Positions 35,325 through 45,645 of a stretch of 64,000 nucleotides of DNA are shown in pieces. Position numbers and translations under genes: made by a program. The notes beneath the pieces are model-generated. The model made no database searches and was not told where the DNA came from. It was given only the letters and a program-made list of their open reading frames with translations. Numbering within the stretch: the stretch's first letter is position 1; every line of letters begins with the position of its first letter. This DNA comes from Paraburkholderia sp. IMGN_8 (lineage in GTDB: Bacteria > Pseudomonadota > Gammaproteobacteria > Burkholderiales > Burkholderiaceae), in assembly GCF_038050405.1 (NCBI RefSeq), contig NZ_CP150901.1, forward strand, positions 4,385,874 to 4,449,873, in the 5' to 3' direction.

Positions 35325-35821
35325 TTCAGCTTCTCCACGCTTCGTCGTGCTCGCACTAAGCGATGCCAGACCGGCATGTTGTGCCCGGTCGTCTTCAGGG
35401 TGAAAGTCAGACGTCCCGTCGAGGGGCCGCGACGGGTCCGCACATCACACTCTGTTATAGGTCTCCAGCGTTGGAGTTCAACGAACATTCAATGCAGCGT
35501 CTGGACGCTGTGCAGCGGTGACCAGCTCTGCCACATTTGCGCTGCGGCGAACGGATATTGATGTTCTGCACGGCTGGCAACACAGGCGAATTGCAAGTGT
35601 TGGCTTCGCGTGGGCAACCATGATTCATGGTGTTAGCCGGGACCCAACACTGCGGCATTCCTTCCACCCTCCGCTTACCGGTTCCGCCGGTGCAACGCAA
35701 CGAAGCCCTTGTGCCACAAGCGAGACGAGCGAGCAGTGATTGAATGGGCATACTCATTGCTCGAAAGTGTCAGCCCGCTTCTTGCGCAGCGCTCTGACTG
35801 CACATTTCAATGGAGGCAAAC
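35325..35821. other. Intergenic region without supported gene
   Basis: Divergent gap between the methyltransferase and the next rightward gene. Frames present lack start signals. No hairpin or repeat of note. Confidence 0.35.
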
Positions 35822-36097
35822 GTGCTGGCGACTAAACCATGTACTGCAACCTGCGTCATTGACGGCATCGCCGTCACGCTCACATTCTTCCCGGACACTG
35901 GTGTCCTGCGAATTACCGACGCCACTGGTGTCCGCTTAAGGGAGACAAGGTGGGCCGCTTCATGGCATAGCCTTGTCACCACATTCCGCGAACTATGCGA
36001 AACGCCAGAAGAGGACCGTGCCGACCCTGAGACGCTCTTCGGTCGTCAGAACCGCGTCTTCGGGCGCGTCGAAGAATCGACGGCCACGTTTGGCTGA
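35822..36097 (+). CDS. Small orphan protein (91-95 aa)
   Basis: GGAGG lies 5 nt before the GTG at 35822; an ATG at 35810 in frame has no ribosome-binding site. The product has beta-rich N-terminal segments (CVIDGIAVTLTFFPDTGVLRIT) and a helix (SWHSLVTTFRELCETP). No known family recognised. Confidence 0.5.
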   Translation: MLATKPCTATCVIDGIAVTLTFFPDTGVLRITDATGVRLRETRWAASWHSLVTTFRELCETPEEDRADPETLFGRQNRVFGRVEESTATFG

Positions 36098-36237
36098 GGT
36101 TACGGGATGGTTTGCCGCCCCCGTGCTTTCGCGCCGTTCATTTGGCCGACGCAAGGATTTATCGCGATGTTGTTATGCTTGGCTGCGCGCCAGTGATTGC
36201 AGAAGCGTATGCTGCTGTAAATCATCAGGAGACGACC

Positions 36238-37113
36238 ATGAGCCTTGCTGGCAAGACACTATTCATGTCCGGCGGCAGCCGCGGCATCGGACTCGCGATT
36301 GCACTCAGAGCCGCACGCGACGGCGCGAATGTCGTGATTGCCGCCAAGACCGCCGACCCGGACCCGCGTCTCGAGGGTACGATTCACACGGCGGCTGCAG
36401 CCGTTGAAGCTGCTGGCGGCAAGGCGCTCCCGCTTGTTGTGGATATTCGCGACGAAGAACGCGTGAAAGCCGCAGTTGCAGAGACCGTTGGGTTGTTCGG
36501 TGGCATCGATATCCTCGTGAACAATGCCAGCGCCATTCGACTGACTGGCACGCTTGACACACCCGTCAAACGGTACGACCTGATGCATGGGGTCAATGGC
36601 AGAGGCACCTTCGTGTGCGCGCAAGCGTGCCTGCCGTATCTCCTCAATTCACCGAACCCGCACATCCTCACACTGTCACCTCCGTTGGTCCACGACGCAA
36701 AATGGTTTAGCGACTTTCCGGCATACACCATTGCAAAATACACGATGAGCCTGTTCACCCTGGCGCTTGCCGGGGAGTTCAAGGACCGCGGTGTCGCGGT
36801 CAATTCACTATGGCCCAGAACTGCCATCGCGACTGCTGCAGTGCGAAACGAGATTGGCGGTGCGGAAATGATTGCAGCGTGTCGCAAGCCTGAGATAGTC
36901 GCGGACGCGGCGCACTATATCCTGACGCGCCCAGCCAGGGAGTGTTCGGGAAACTTCTTCCTCGACGACGAAGTCCTGCTGGCAGCCGGTGTGCGTGACT
37001 TTGCGCAGTACGACGTGCAGGCTGGGGCTGCATTGCAAGCAGATTTTTTTGTCGAGGCCTTGCCGGGCATGTTACCGGCGGACAATATGACGAAGCGTAC
37101 AAAGGCCCCGTGA
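36238..37113 (+). CDS. SDR family oxidoreductase (HSDL2-like)
   Basis: ATG 36238 has AGGAGA upstream. The protein shows GGSRGIGLAIALRAARDGAN, AAKTADPDPRLEGTIHTAA (typical of the hydroxysteroid-dehydrogenase-like-2 group), DILVNNASAI, the Ser region TLSPPL and the YTIAKYTMSL Tyr-x-x-x-Lys motif. Length 291 residues. A second, shorter SDR gene follows 166 bp downstream, perhaps co-transcribed. Substrate unknown. Confidence 0.88.
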   Translation: MSLAGKTLFMSGGSRGIGLAIALRAARDGANVVIAAKTADPDPRLEGTIHTAAAAVEAAGGKALPLVVDIRDEERVKAAVAETVGLFGGIDILVNNASAIRLTGTLDTPVKRYDLMHGVNGRGTFVCAQACLPYLLNSPNPHILTLSPPLVHDAKWFSDFPAYTIAKYTMSLFTLALAGEFKDRGVAVNSLWPRTAIATAAVRNEIGGAEMIAACRKPEIVADAAHYILTRPARECSGNFFLDDEVLLAAGVRDFAQYDVQAGAALQADFFVEALPGMLPADNMTKRTKAP

Positions 37114-37279
37114 GACTTGCTCCACGCGGCACCTTGGTCGGAACTCTTTCGCTCAACAAAGCTGCCTCGCCGAATGCGTCTGGGCGCGGTCATTGCGGAC
37201 ACTGTCGTCCTTTTCTCCTCACGCCATGCGTGATGCGTCGCTGCACGCCGGCGCAACCTTTTCAGGCACAGGAGGACCT

Positions 37280-37879
37280 ATGCGCGTACTGATAGTCGGT
37301 GCAACCGGTCTGCTCGGCAGCGAGGTTGTTCGCCTGCTCTCGCCCGAACACCAGGTCATTGGCGCCAGCCGCAAGGGCCCGGACCTGTCCGTGGACCTCA
37401 CTGACAAGACGTCCATCGTGTCAATGTACCAGCAGCTCGGAACCGTTGATGCCGTGATTTGCACCGCCGGTGCGGCGAAATTCGCACCGCTTGTATCGCT
37501 GACGGATGAAGACTTTGCGTTCAGTCTGGCAAACAAGCTGATGGGGCAAGTCAATCTCGTCCGATGCTCGTTCGGTCATGTCGCACAAGGCGGGTCCCTG
37601 ACGCTGACTGGCGGCATTCTCGCCCAACACCCAATGACTGGAAGCGCGGCCGTGAGCATCGTGAATGCAGGAGTCGAGGCGTTCGCCAGGTCGGCGGCAC
37701 TCGAGTTGCAGGGCAAGGCACGGGTCAACGTCGTCAGTCCGGGCTGGGTTTCAGAAACGCTCGCCGCAATGGGTCAGGCCCGCTCTGCAGGCGTTCCCGC
37801 CGCAGCGGTGGCCCAGGCGTATAAACGGAGTCTGGTCGAGGACATCACGGGCCAGGTGATTCAGGTTGTGAAGTGGTAA
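37280..37879 (+). CDS. Short SDR family protein (199 aa)
   Basis: ATG 37280 follows AGGAGG. The Rossmann start is MRVLIVGATGLLGSEVV, with the short spacing of the YbjT/CsgA-like short SDRs. The second strand QVIGASRKGPDLSVDLTD favours NADP. The usual catalytic Tyr-x-x-x-Lys is not evident: the corresponding region is GSAAVSIVNAGVEAFARSAA. It may be a reductase with altered chemistry or a binding protein. Confidence 0.82.
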   Translation: MRVLIVGATGLLGSEVVRLLSPEHQVIGASRKGPDLSVDLTDKTSIVSMYQQLGTVDAVICTAGAAKFAPLVSLTDEDFAFSLANKLMGQVNLVRCSFGHVAQGGSLTLTGGILAQHPMTGSAAVSIVNAGVEAFARSAALELQGKARVNVVSPGWVSETLAAMGQARSAGVPAAAVAQAYKRSLVEDITGQVIQVVKW

Positions 37880-38458
37880 GAGCAACGCTTCCATGTCGAG
37901 CATTGCTGCCCCGCTTGCCGGCCTGTTGACAGCCACGCAGGCGAGCGATCTGACGAGTCTCATCGCAAGGGATATCCAGCAACGAGCGGCCGTTAAACAT
38001 CGAGCGATGGCGGTATGGCGAGGCTCGATCGTGCGGGACGCACGCTGATAATCACGTGAAACTGCAAATTCGTTCTGTCACGAAACGAATGGTTGCTTTT
38101 CAATCTTGCATGCCGCGATCACTTCGGTGACGAGGTTTGACTGAAATGACAGCCCTCTATTCATCAGACAAAAAAAACTTTGAATAGCGAGGGTTTCTAG
38201 CCTCATTTCCTCGGTTTGCCGCTGTGGGGTCATCATTATCCTCAGCATTGTTGAGGGATCCGGATGCTGTCTGCAGGCCGTCTGGCACGCAAACGTTTCA
38301 CCTTCGTGACGAGCCTGAAACTGATGCGATCTTTTCGCTCCCAGGTCTGACATGTCCGCGCCTTCAACAATTGACTCAGAAACCCGTCGCATCTCTTTTT
38401 AACGCGGCTTAATTCTTTCGGCATCCATACAAAAGTCAACCTCACTTACGGAGTCGTC
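37880..38458. other. Intergenic region upstream of the Tad pilus operon
   Basis: No gene is supported. The Tad promoter must lie here; the last 60 bp before the flp gene (TAATTCTTT near 38409) are relatively AT-rich. A GGAG site is 5-6 nt before the flp ATG. Confidence 0.4.
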
Positions 38459-38644
38459 ATGCTTCAATTTATCAAGTCTCTGTCGCGCGACGAGCGCGGC
38501 GTTAGTGCGCTCGAGTATGCGGTGCTCGCCGGCATCGTGGTCCTCGCGGTCGTGGCGGCCGGCACTGTTTTCGGTGGCGCTACCGGTCTGCCTGCGCTGT
38601 TCACGCACATGGTCACGCTGGTTACGAACGCACAGAACGGTTAA
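38459..38644 (+). CDS. flp: Flp/Fap type IVb pilin
   Basis: The 61-residue prepilin has a short basic leader and a processing site after Gly14: RG, then VSALEYAVLAGIVVLAVV, with the conserved Glu (+5) and Tyr (+6) of Flp pilins and a single hydrophobic helix. Cleavage would be by the prepilin peptidase encoded next. It is the major subunit of the Tad pilus used for tight adherence and biofilm formation. Confidence 0.95.
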   Translation: MLQFIKSLSRDERGVSALEYAVLAGIVVLAVVAAGTVFGGATGLPALFTHMVTLVTNAQNG

Positions 38645-38742
38645 TCGATATCTCCAGACACCGCGGGATCAGTGGGCCGGCCCGGCTTCCCCAAGGGGCG
38701 CCGGGAGTCCCGGGCACAGCGGAAAATAAGGAAAAGCCACCC

Positions 38743-39228
38743 ATGCTGTACGCAGCGAAATCAGCGGCTTGTCTTGTATTGGCATCACTGGCGGTGCGCG
38801 ATATCCGCTCGCGCCGCTTGCCGACACGCGCCGTATTGCTTGTGGCCTGTCTTTACGGGATCGATGCTGCTGTTGCTGGAGTAAGCATCGCGTCGCTCGC
38901 TGATCACCTCGGTGCTGCCGCCATCGGCTTTGCACTGTTTGCGCTTTTGTTTCGCTGTGGCTGGATGGGCGGAGGCGATGTCAAACTGGCCGCTGCCGTT
39001 TTCCTGTGGGCAGGCCCTGCCTACGCATGGCCGGTGTTTTTCATCGTATCTTCCGGCGGTCTGGTTCTCGGCTTGACAGCGCTGATCATAGGTCTCTTCC
39101 GCAGACATGCGACGCATTCCGCGCCAGCATCCACGCAGCCCGCTTCGCCGTGCAGCGTGCCCTACGGCGTCCCTCTTGCGTTCGGCGGTATCGCGGCCGT
39201 CTGGCTACCGGTCCTGAACTCTCTGTAG
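38743..39228 (+). CDS. tadV: Prepilin peptidase, TadV/CpaA type
   Basis: The 161-residue membrane protein carries the two catalytic aspartates of type IV prepilin peptidases, in AVRDIRSRRLP near the N-terminus and in MGGGDVKLAAA. It lacks the N-terminal methyltransferase domain, as in the TadV/CpaA group. It processes Flp and the TadE/TadG pseudopilins in the inner membrane. Confidence 0.93.
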   Translation: MLYAAKSAACLVLASLAVRDIRSRRLPTRAVLLVACLYGIDAAVAGVSIASLADHLGAAAIGFALFALLFRCGWMGGGDVKLAAAVFLWAGPAYAWPVFFIVSSGGLVLGLTALIIGLFRRHATHSAPASTQPASPCSVPYGVPLAFGGIAAVWLPVLNSL

Positions 39229-39255
39229 CCGATCTGACAGCCGATCGCCACGACC

Positions 39256-40263
39256 ATGCCCAGAATTTTAAAGATCGTCATCCTCGTGATACTCGCCTCG
39301 GTCGGCGCGATCATTTTCCGCGCGTTGTTCGTCGCCGCGTCGCAGCCGGGCCAGGCGCGGCCGCCGGCGATGGATCGGGTGCGCGTTGCCGCCGCTGATC
39401 TGCCAGAAGGGATGTTGCTGCGCGACAGCGACCTCGCCTGGAAAGATGTGCCTCACAAGCAGCTCCAGCAGGGTGCGCTTGTAAAGAGCGACGCTGACAG
39501 CGCAGATGCGACGGATCTGAAAGGCGATGTGCTGCGCCACGCGGTGACAGCCGGCACGCCGCTAGGCGCTGCGGATGTCATTCCGCCCAATGCACCGGGA
39601 TTTCTTGCTGCTGCATTGAAGCCCGGCATGCGTGCGATTTCAGTTGCCATCGACGACGTTTCGGGCAACGCCGGCCTGATCCAGCCAGGGGACTACGTCG
39701 ACGTGCTGCTCACGCAGCAACTCGACGGGCCGGCCCATGCGCCGGAGAACACCGCTCACTCCGTGGAAAGCGAGACGGTGGTCAACCGCGTTCGCGTGCT
39801 CGCAGTCGGCTCGGTCTTCCAGCGGCCCAAGGCAGATACGGCAGACGCGAATACGCGTGCGCGAACAGTCACGTTCGAGGTGACGCCGCATACCGCGCAG
39901 GTGATCTCCGTCGCGACGCACCTGGGTTCGCTGTCACTCGCGCTGCGCAGTTTTGCGACTAGCGATCGCAATCCGCCCGTCACCGGCAATGAGACGCTGC
40001 CGCAAACACCACCAGTGTGGGCCGGCGATGTCTCGCGTGCCCTGTCAACGGTGCGCGTATCGGCGCACGGCACGGCAGGGTCGGTCCCGGCTGCCCCGCA
40101 TCCGGTGATCGTCTACCGCGGCTCCCAGGTATCGGATGCAGGCGGGGATGCAAGACTTCAAGGCAGTACCGGTGCAGCGGGTCCGCCACCACTGCCGCCG
40201 AACCCGCCGCCGACGGTTGCCGGGCAGAACTCGTCGCCGGAACAGCCCACTACACAACGCTGA
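39256..40263 (+). CDS. rcpC: Tad pilus assembly protein RcpC/CpaB
   Basis: One N-terminal membrane segment (VILVILASVGAIIFRALFVA) is followed by an SAF domain (VRVAAADLPEGMLLRDSDLAWKDVP) and the RcpC region (GMRAISVAIDDVSGNAGLIQPGDYVDVLL). The C-terminal tail is Pro-rich. It is thought to work in the periplasm with the secretin. Length 335 is normal. Confidence 0.93.
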   Translation: MPRILKIVILVILASVGAIIFRALFVAASQPGQARPPAMDRVRVAAADLPEGMLLRDSDLAWKDVPHKQLQQGALVKSDADSADATDLKGDVLRHAVTAGTPLGAADVIPPNAPGFLAAALKPGMRAISVAIDDVSGNAGLIQPGDYVDVLLTQQLDGPAHAPENTAHSVESETVVNRVRVLAVGSVFQRPKADTADANTRARTVTFEVTPHTAQVISVATHLGSLSLALRSFATSDRNPPVTGNETLPQTPPVWAGDVSRALSTVRVSAHGTAGSVPAAPHPVIVYRGSQVSDAGGDARLQGSTGAAGPPPLPPNPPPTVAGQNSSPEQPTTQR

Positions 40264-40312
40264 CCCTTCGGCTTGCCCAGGCGGTGAGACCCGAAATTAA
40301 CAGGAAGGATTC

Positions 40313-41674
40313 ATGTTGCATCGTGTCTATTCGGCAGTGCAGGTGCGGTTGATCGCCGGATTCGGACTGGCGATCGCACTGATGCATGGCGCGCTGGCTG
40401 CGAGCATCGATCCGTCGCTGGCGGTCGCGGCAGGCGGGGGCGAAATGCTGCACCTGCCCGAACCAGCCGTCGCGGTGTTCGTCGCCGATCCGGGTGTCGC
40501 GGACGTGCACGTACCGACGCCTCAAACGGTATTTGTGCTCGGCAAGAAGGCGGGCACGACGACCTTGTTCGCGCTCGGCGCCCACAATCGCACGATCCTG
40601 CGGGAAACCGTCGTGGTCAGTGCGGATACGCCTTCGATACAGCGTATGCTCGACGCCCGCTTCCCGCACTTTCAGCTGAATCTGACGGGTGCGCCCGGCT
40701 CGCTGATGGTCGCTGGGCGCGTGCCCGACGCGGCGGCCGCGGACGCCGTGATGCAGTCCCTTACCCCGTATCTGCACGACAAGGAGACGCTGGTTAACCG
40801 GCTGACGTTGACGCGGCCAATCCAGGTCAATCTGCGCGTGCGCATCACCGAAGTGGACCGCAACGTGACGCAGCAGTTGGGCATCAACTGGAACGCACTC
40901 GGCCAAAGCGGAAACTTCATCGGCGGCCTGTTCAACGGCCGGGCGTCCGCTGCCACGACGCTTTCGTCAACAGGCGCATTCTCGGTCCTCGGGGCGTTCC
41001 ATGCCGGCAAATGGGCGATTGACGGGGTGCTCGACGCGCTCGACCAGGAAGGCTTGATCACGATGCTCGCGGAACCGAACCTCACCGCGATGTCTGGCGA
41101 AACCGCCAGTTTCCTCGCAGGTGGCGAGTTTCCGATCCCGGTTCCGCAAGGCCAGACCAATTCGATCACGATCGAGTTCAAGCCCTACGGCGTGTCGCTC
41201 GATTTCACGCCCACGGTGCTGTCGGATAACCGGATCAGCCTCAAGGTGCGCCCCGAAGTCAGCGAGATCGATCCGACCAATAGCGTGACGATCGACAGCA
41301 TCAAGGTGCCCGCGCTCACCGTGCGCCGCGTCGAGACCACCGTCGAATTGTCAAGTGGACAAAGCTTCGCCATTGGCGGACTGCTGCAGAGCAGGACCAG
41401 CGACGTCCTCTCGGAGTTGCCGGGCCTGGGCAAGCTTCCGATATTGGGCAAGCTGTTCTCGTCGAAGAACTATCTCAACGACAAGTCCGAGGTGGTGGTC
41501 ATCGTGACGCCTTACATCGTGCAGCCCGCTGACCCCGGCCGTCTGCGGCAACCGATCGACACCATCGTGCGGCCGAGCAGCGACATCGAGTATGTGCTGC
41601 AGAGCATGCTCGGGCTCGATCCGCTGTCGGGGAACGTGCCGCGCCTCGTCGGGGCTGCGGGCTTCGTCTACTGA
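40313..41674 (+). CDS. rcpA: Tad pilus outer-membrane secretin RcpA/CpaC
   Basis: A signal peptide is followed by a BON-like/pilus-MSHA N domain (VFVADPGVADVHVPTPQTVFVLGKKAG) and the secretin domain with LITMLAEPNLTAMSGETASFLAGGEFPIPVPQ, VSLDFTPTVLSDNRISLKVRPEVSEID and the terminal GGLLQ, VVVIVTPYIV. It forms the multimeric outer-membrane channel of the pilus. 453 residues, full length. Confidence 0.95.
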   Translation: MLHRVYSAVQVRLIAGFGLAIALMHGALAASIDPSLAVAAGGGEMLHLPEPAVAVFVADPGVADVHVPTPQTVFVLGKKAGTTTLFALGAHNRTILRETVVVSADTPSIQRMLDARFPHFQLNLTGAPGSLMVAGRVPDAAAADAVMQSLTPYLHDKETLVNRLTLTRPIQVNLRVRITEVDRNVTQQLGINWNALGQSGNFIGGLFNGRASAATTLSSTGAFSVLGAFHAGKWAIDGVLDALDQEGLITMLAEPNLTAMSGETASFLAGGEFPIPVPQGQTNSITIEFKPYGVSLDFTPTVLSDNRISLKVRPEVSEIDPTNSVTIDSIKVPALTVRRVETTVELSSGQSFAIGGLLQSRTSDVLSELPGLGKLPILGKLFSSKNYLNDKSEVVVIVTPYIVQPADPGRLRQPIDTIVRPSSDIEYVLQSMLGLDPLSGNVPRLVGAAGFVY

Positions 41675-41692
41675 CCTATCGGGAAACATGCC

Positions 41693-42067
41693 ATGCTCCT
41701 TCGACTGATCGGTATTGGACTGCTGCCGCTTTTGCTGCCCGGCTGCATGTCCGCAACTCCGCCACTCGGGCTTCCCGATGCATCGGTCATCGGCTTCGAC
41801 AGCCGCGACGCGATCGCGCCGGACTGCGCGACGCTGGTCCAGCCGTCGCATCTGATCGATGCGGGCTTCGCGCGCCCGGGCATGCCATTCGGCTGCGCGA
41901 CGTATACGAATCTCGCGGTGATGCTCGCCCGGCCGGCGGATCTTGTCGATCCGCTGCCGTACGCCGGCGCCGACGCAACGACGGCCGCAGGCGCGGTGCG
42001 CCGCTATGACGAAGGCCGCGTAAAGCAGCCGAACGCCACGTCGACGACAACTTCATTGACACACTGA
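41693..42067 (+). CDS. cpaD: Tad pilus lipoprotein CpaD-like
   Basis: The lipobox LLPGCMSA follows a short hydrophobic leader. The C-terminal part FGCATYTNLAVMLARPADLVDP is the diagnostic CpaD/RcpB-like motif. The protein is short (124 residues), as in other Burkholderia Tad loci. It probably helps place the secretin in the outer membrane. Confidence 0.88.
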   Translation: MLLRLIGIGLLPLLLPGCMSATPPLGLPDASVIGFDSRDAIAPDCATLVQPSHLIDAGFARPGMPFGCATYTNLAVMLARPADLVDPLPYAGADATTAAGAVRRYDEGRVKQPNATSTTTSLTH

Positions 42068-42077
42068 CACGCCCCTC

Positions 42078-43295
42078 ATGAATGCGCTCGACATGTTTCG
42101 TCCCGCGAGTTCGGCCGCAGCACGCGCGGCGGACCTGCTTGCGGTTGTCTCTGATGCGACTAGCGTCGATGCCGTGAAGAGCCTGATTGTCGATCAGGCG
42201 ATATCGAATGCGCACGCGCAGATCGGCAACATCGACGACGCGATCCGTCTGCTGCAGAATCTCACGCGGCCGCCGCGCCAGTTGCTGGTCGACGTGTCCG
42301 GCTCCGACATGCCATTGTCGGACCTCGCTCGACTGGCCGACGTGTGTGCGCCGTCGGTCGCCGTCGTCGTGATCGGCGATCGCAACGATGTCGGTCTGTA
42401 TCGCAGCCTGCTCGAGATTGGGATTCAGGACTATCTCGTCAAGCCTGTAACGGTCGAACTGCTCCTGCGCGCACTGTCGGCTCGTGATCCGTCCGCCCAG
42501 GCACGCACCGGCAAGGTGATCAGCTTCATTGGCGCACGAGGTGGCGTGGGTGTGACGACGATCGCCGTCTCGCTCGCGCGGCATCTGACGGATGAAACGC
42601 TCAGACATGTGGTGTACGTCGACCTGAACCTGCACGGCGGGGCGGCCGGTTCCACGCTTGGGCTGCCAGCAGGCAACGGGCTGACTGATCTGTTGCAGGA
42701 CACGCGCAGCATCGATCCGCAGGCACTCGATCGCGCGGTGGTGGCTGCCGGTGAACGGCTCTTCACGCTGTCGTCAGAGCTTCCCTATGAAACGGAGTTC
42801 GCCGTGCGTCCGGGCGCGCTCGCCGATCTGATCAACACGCTCAAGCGCCGCTTCCACTATGTGCTGCTCGATCTGCCGGCCCGGAGCGGCCGCAGCGTCG
42901 AAGAGGCGCTCGATGCATCACAGGTCATCTGCATCGTGGCGGATCCTTCCGTGTATGCGGCACGCGAGTGCATGCGCCTGCTCCGCTTCACCGAAGATCG
43001 CTCGGGCGAACCGGTGGTCTCGGTGCTGCTGAACAATCCGCTCGAACCCGTTGCGGACCGCGTCCAGCCTCTGGACTTCAAGCGCGCGCTGGGGCGCGCC
43101 GTCGTGCACGAATTGCCGTACGATCCAAAGCCGCTTGCGCGGGCCGAAAACCTGGGCGAACCGCTCGGCGATCGCAGGAAGCTTCTGGGGTTTGCCGCCG
43201 CTATCGAACGCGTTGCAAACAGCCTCACCGGCCGTGAGTCCCCGGCACCCGCTCCCTGGCACATGCGGTTATTCAAAGTGCGGAGAACCGGCTGA
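42078..43295 (+). CDS. tadZ: Tad pilus localisation ATPase TadZ/CpaE
   Basis: An N-terminal atypical receiver-like domain (about 1-135) precedes a MinD/ParA-type ATPase domain with the deviant Walker A ISFIGARGGVGVTTIAVSLARHL, YVDLNLHGGAAGSTLG and YVLLDLPARSGRS. TadZ proteins set the position of the Tad machine at the cell pole. Its stop shares one base with the start of the next gene (TGATG). Confidence 0.93.
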   Translation: MNALDMFRPASSAAARAADLLAVVSDATSVDAVKSLIVDQAISNAHAQIGNIDDAIRLLQNLTRPPRQLLVDVSGSDMPLSDLARLADVCAPSVAVVVIGDRNDVGLYRSLLEIGIQDYLVKPVTVELLLRALSARDPSAQARTGKVISFIGARGGVGVTTIAVSLARHLTDETLRHVVYVDLNLHGGAAGSTLGLPAGNGLTDLLQDTRSIDPQALDRAVVAAGERLFTLSSELPYETEFAVRPGALADLINTLKRRFHYVLLDLPARSGRSVEEALDASQVICIVADPSVYAARECMRLLRFTEDRSGEPVVSVLLNNPLEPVADRVQPLDFKRALGRAVVHELPYDPKPLARAENLGEPLGDRRKLLGFAAAIERVANSLTGRESPAPAPWHMRLFKVRRTG

Positions 43296-44671
43296 TGTTC
43301 GGCGCCAAAAAACACTTCCCGGAGCCTTCGCCGCTCGCCGACGCAGAAACCGTGCAGCCCACGGCACCTGCGCCGGCGCATCCGCGCACGCCGCCTGACG
43401 GCTTCGAGACCGTGATTCGTTCGGAGAACTTCAGGAAAATCCGCGCGGTGGTTTTTGCATCGATGAACATGTCTGCCGCGCTGATGAAAACGCGCGACCA
43501 GGTGCGCGCGGGCATCGAGGAAATCGCTGCCGACGCGGTGATACGCGAACAGCTTCACATCACGCCCGGCGAGCAGGCCCAGATCGTCGGCGAAATCCTC
43601 AACGACATGTTTGGTGTCGGCCCTATCGAACCGCTGCTCGCCGATGATGCGGTGACGGATATCCTCGTCAACGGTCCGGATCAGGTCTATGCCGAGCGGC
43701 ATGGCCGGCTTGAACTGACGCCGCTGAAGTTCCGCGACAACGCGCATGTGACTAACGTCGCGCAGCGCATTGCAGCTGCGGTTGGCCGACGCGTCGACGA
43801 AAGCAGCCCGATGGTCGACGCGCGACTCGCCGACGGAAGCCGCGTCAACGTCGTGCTGCCGCCGATCGCACTACGCGGCGCATCGATCTCGATCCGGAAG
43901 TTCTCACGGCGCAATATCACGCTTGCAAGAATGGCCCAGCAAGGCAACATGTCGCCGGAGATGGTCCGCGTGCTGAAGATCGCCGGCGCGTGCCGTCTCA
44001 ACATCATCATCTCGGGCGGCACAGGTTCAGGCAAGACGACTTTGCTCAATGCGCTGTCGCATCACATTGACGAACACGAACGTGTCGTGACCATAGAGGA
44101 CGCCGCGGAACTGCAATTGCAGCAACCCCACGTCGTGAGCCTCGAAACGCGCCCTGAGAACAGCGAGGGACTCGGCGCGGTGACGCAGAGAGATCTCGTG
44201 CGCAATGCGTTGCGGATGCGTCCCGACCGCATCATTCTGGGCGAAACACGCGGTCCCGAGGCCTTCGACGTACTGCAGGCGATGAACACCGGTCACGACG
44301 GTTCGATGACGACCATTCACGCGAATACGCCACGCGACGCGATCACCCGGCTCGAAAGCATGGTGATGATGGCGAACGGGAACCTGCCGCTTACGGCGAT
44401 CAGGCGCCAGATCGCGAGCGCCGTGCATCTGATCCTGCAGGTCGAACGCATGCGCGACGGCGTGCGCCGCCTCACCCGCGTGACTGAGCTGGCGGGCATG
44501 GAAGGCGACGTGATCATCACGCAAGATCTGTTCGCGTTTCGCTACGATGCCAGCGCCTATCAGGAAGACGTGAAAGGCACCTTCGAATCGTCGTCGCTGC
44601 GTCCGGTGTTCGCGACACGCGCTGCCTACTACGGCCTCGAGACGACCCTGATGGAGGCGATGCGGCCATGA
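43295..44671 (+). CDS. tadA: Tad pilus secretion ATPase TadA/CpaF
   Basis: A VirB11/GspE-type ATPase: Walker [19 protein letters not shown], Asp box [12 protein letters not shown], Walker B-like [12 protein letters not shown] and the His box [14 protein letters not shown]. The 458-residue length and the [19 protein letters not shown] segment are standard for CpaF. It powers Flp polymerisation at the inner membrane. Coupled by ATGA to tadB. Confidence 0.96.
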   Translation: MFGAKKHFPEPSPLADAETVQPTAPAPAHPRTPPDGFETVIRSENFRKIRAVVFASMNMSAALMKTRDQVRAGIEEIAADAVIREQLHITPGEQAQIVGEILNDMFGVGPIEPLLADDAVTDILVNGPDQVYAERHGRLELTPLKFRDNAHVTNVAQRIAAAVGRRVDESSPMVDARLADGSRVNVVLPPIALRGASISIRKFSRRNITLARMAQQGNMSPEMVRVLKIAGACRLNIIISGGTGSGKTTLLNALSHHIDEHERVVTIEDAAELQLQQPHVVSLETRPENSEGLGAVTQRDLVRNALRMRPDRIILGETRGPEAFDVLQAMNTGHDGSMTTIHANTPRDAITRLESMVMMANGNLPLTAIRRQIASAVHLILQVERMRDGVRRLTRVTELAGMEGDVIITQDLFAFRYDASAYQEDVKGTFESSSLRPVFATRAAYYGLETTLMEAMRP

Positions 44672-45645
44672 CACCAGCGGACGTCGTCGGCGCCGGTGCG
44701 TTCCTCGCGATCGTGCTGACAGGCATGCTCGTGTCGTCGCTGCGCGATCTCGCACGCAGTCGGCCGCGGCGGCGCATTCAGGAGCGCATGAGACAGCTTC
44801 AGCAGGTGCGCGCCGCCAGGCAGCAGTCTGCGCCAGCAGACACGAGCGGCGCATTATTCGAACGGCCAAAGGACTACGGCGCGTTCCAGACGTGGTTCCA
44901 GCAACATGTGCAGCGGATCAGGGCGGTAAGCGGCGGGGGCGGCATCCGTCTCGTATGCGCGAGTGGTATAGCCGGCGCTGTGGTCGCGTTCATCGTCGTG
45001 CGGCTCGCCCCGCTGCCCGGGTGGTCGCATCTGTTTATTTATTCCTGCATGCCGCTCGCCGCGATAAGGTTCACCTATCGCTTTCTGATCGCCCGTTTCC
45101 GCGCACAGTTTCTGCTGGTATTTCCCGATACGCTCGACCTCATCATCCGGGCGGTGCGTGCCGGCATACCGGTCGTGCAGGCGATCAGCACCGCCGGCAA
45201 GGAGGCCGAGGAACCGGTTCGCTCGACTTTCCGCACGATGGGCGACAGCTTGCGGCTGGGTGCCGAACTGAAAGAAGTGCTCGACAAAGCGGTCGTACGC
45301 CTGCAGATCGCCGATTTTTCGTTCTTTGCAGTGTGTCTGCTGCTGCAACGCGAGACAGGTGGAAATCTGGGGGAAACGCTGGAGAACCTGTCTGGAATCA
45401 TTCGCACCCGCAGGGACATCCGTCTGAAGACCCGTGCGTTGACCGCGGAGGGCCGAATCGCGAGCAAGATCATTTCCGCGGTGCCCTTCGCAATTATGGG
45501 CTTCCTGTACGTCATCAACCGGCCGTATGTCGACCTGCTGTTTCACACACGCGCCGGCCACAAGATGCTGACGCTTGCCGCAGTGCTACTCGTCATCGGT
45601 CTTTCGCTGATTCAAAAAATATCGAATCTGGACACGTCGCGATGA
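44668..45645 (+). CDS. tadB: Tad pilus platform protein TadB
   Basis: Type II secretion F-domain protein: several membrane helices with LLVFPDTLDLIIRAVRAGIPVVQAI, QIADFSFFAVCLLLQRETGGNLGETL and TRRDIRLKTRALTAEGRIASKII, the GspF signature. Overlaps tadA and tadC by ATGA. With TadC it forms the inner-membrane platform moved by TadA. Confidence 0.95.
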   Translation: MTPADVVGAGAFLAIVLTGMLVSSLRDLARSRPRRRIQERMRQLQQVRAARQQSAPADTSGALFERPKDYGAFQTWFQQHVQRIRAVSGGGGIRLVCASGIAGAVVAFIVVRLAPLPGWSHLFIYSCMPLAAIRFTYRFLIARFRAQFLLVFPDTLDLIIRAVRAGIPVVQAISTAGKEAEEPVRSTFRTMGDSLRLGAELKEVLDKAVVRLQIADFSFFAVCLLLQRETGGNLGETLENLSGIIRTRRDIRLKTRALTAEGRIASKIISAVPFAIMGFLYVINRPYVDLLFHTRAGHKMLTLAAVLLVIGLSLIQKISNLDTSR

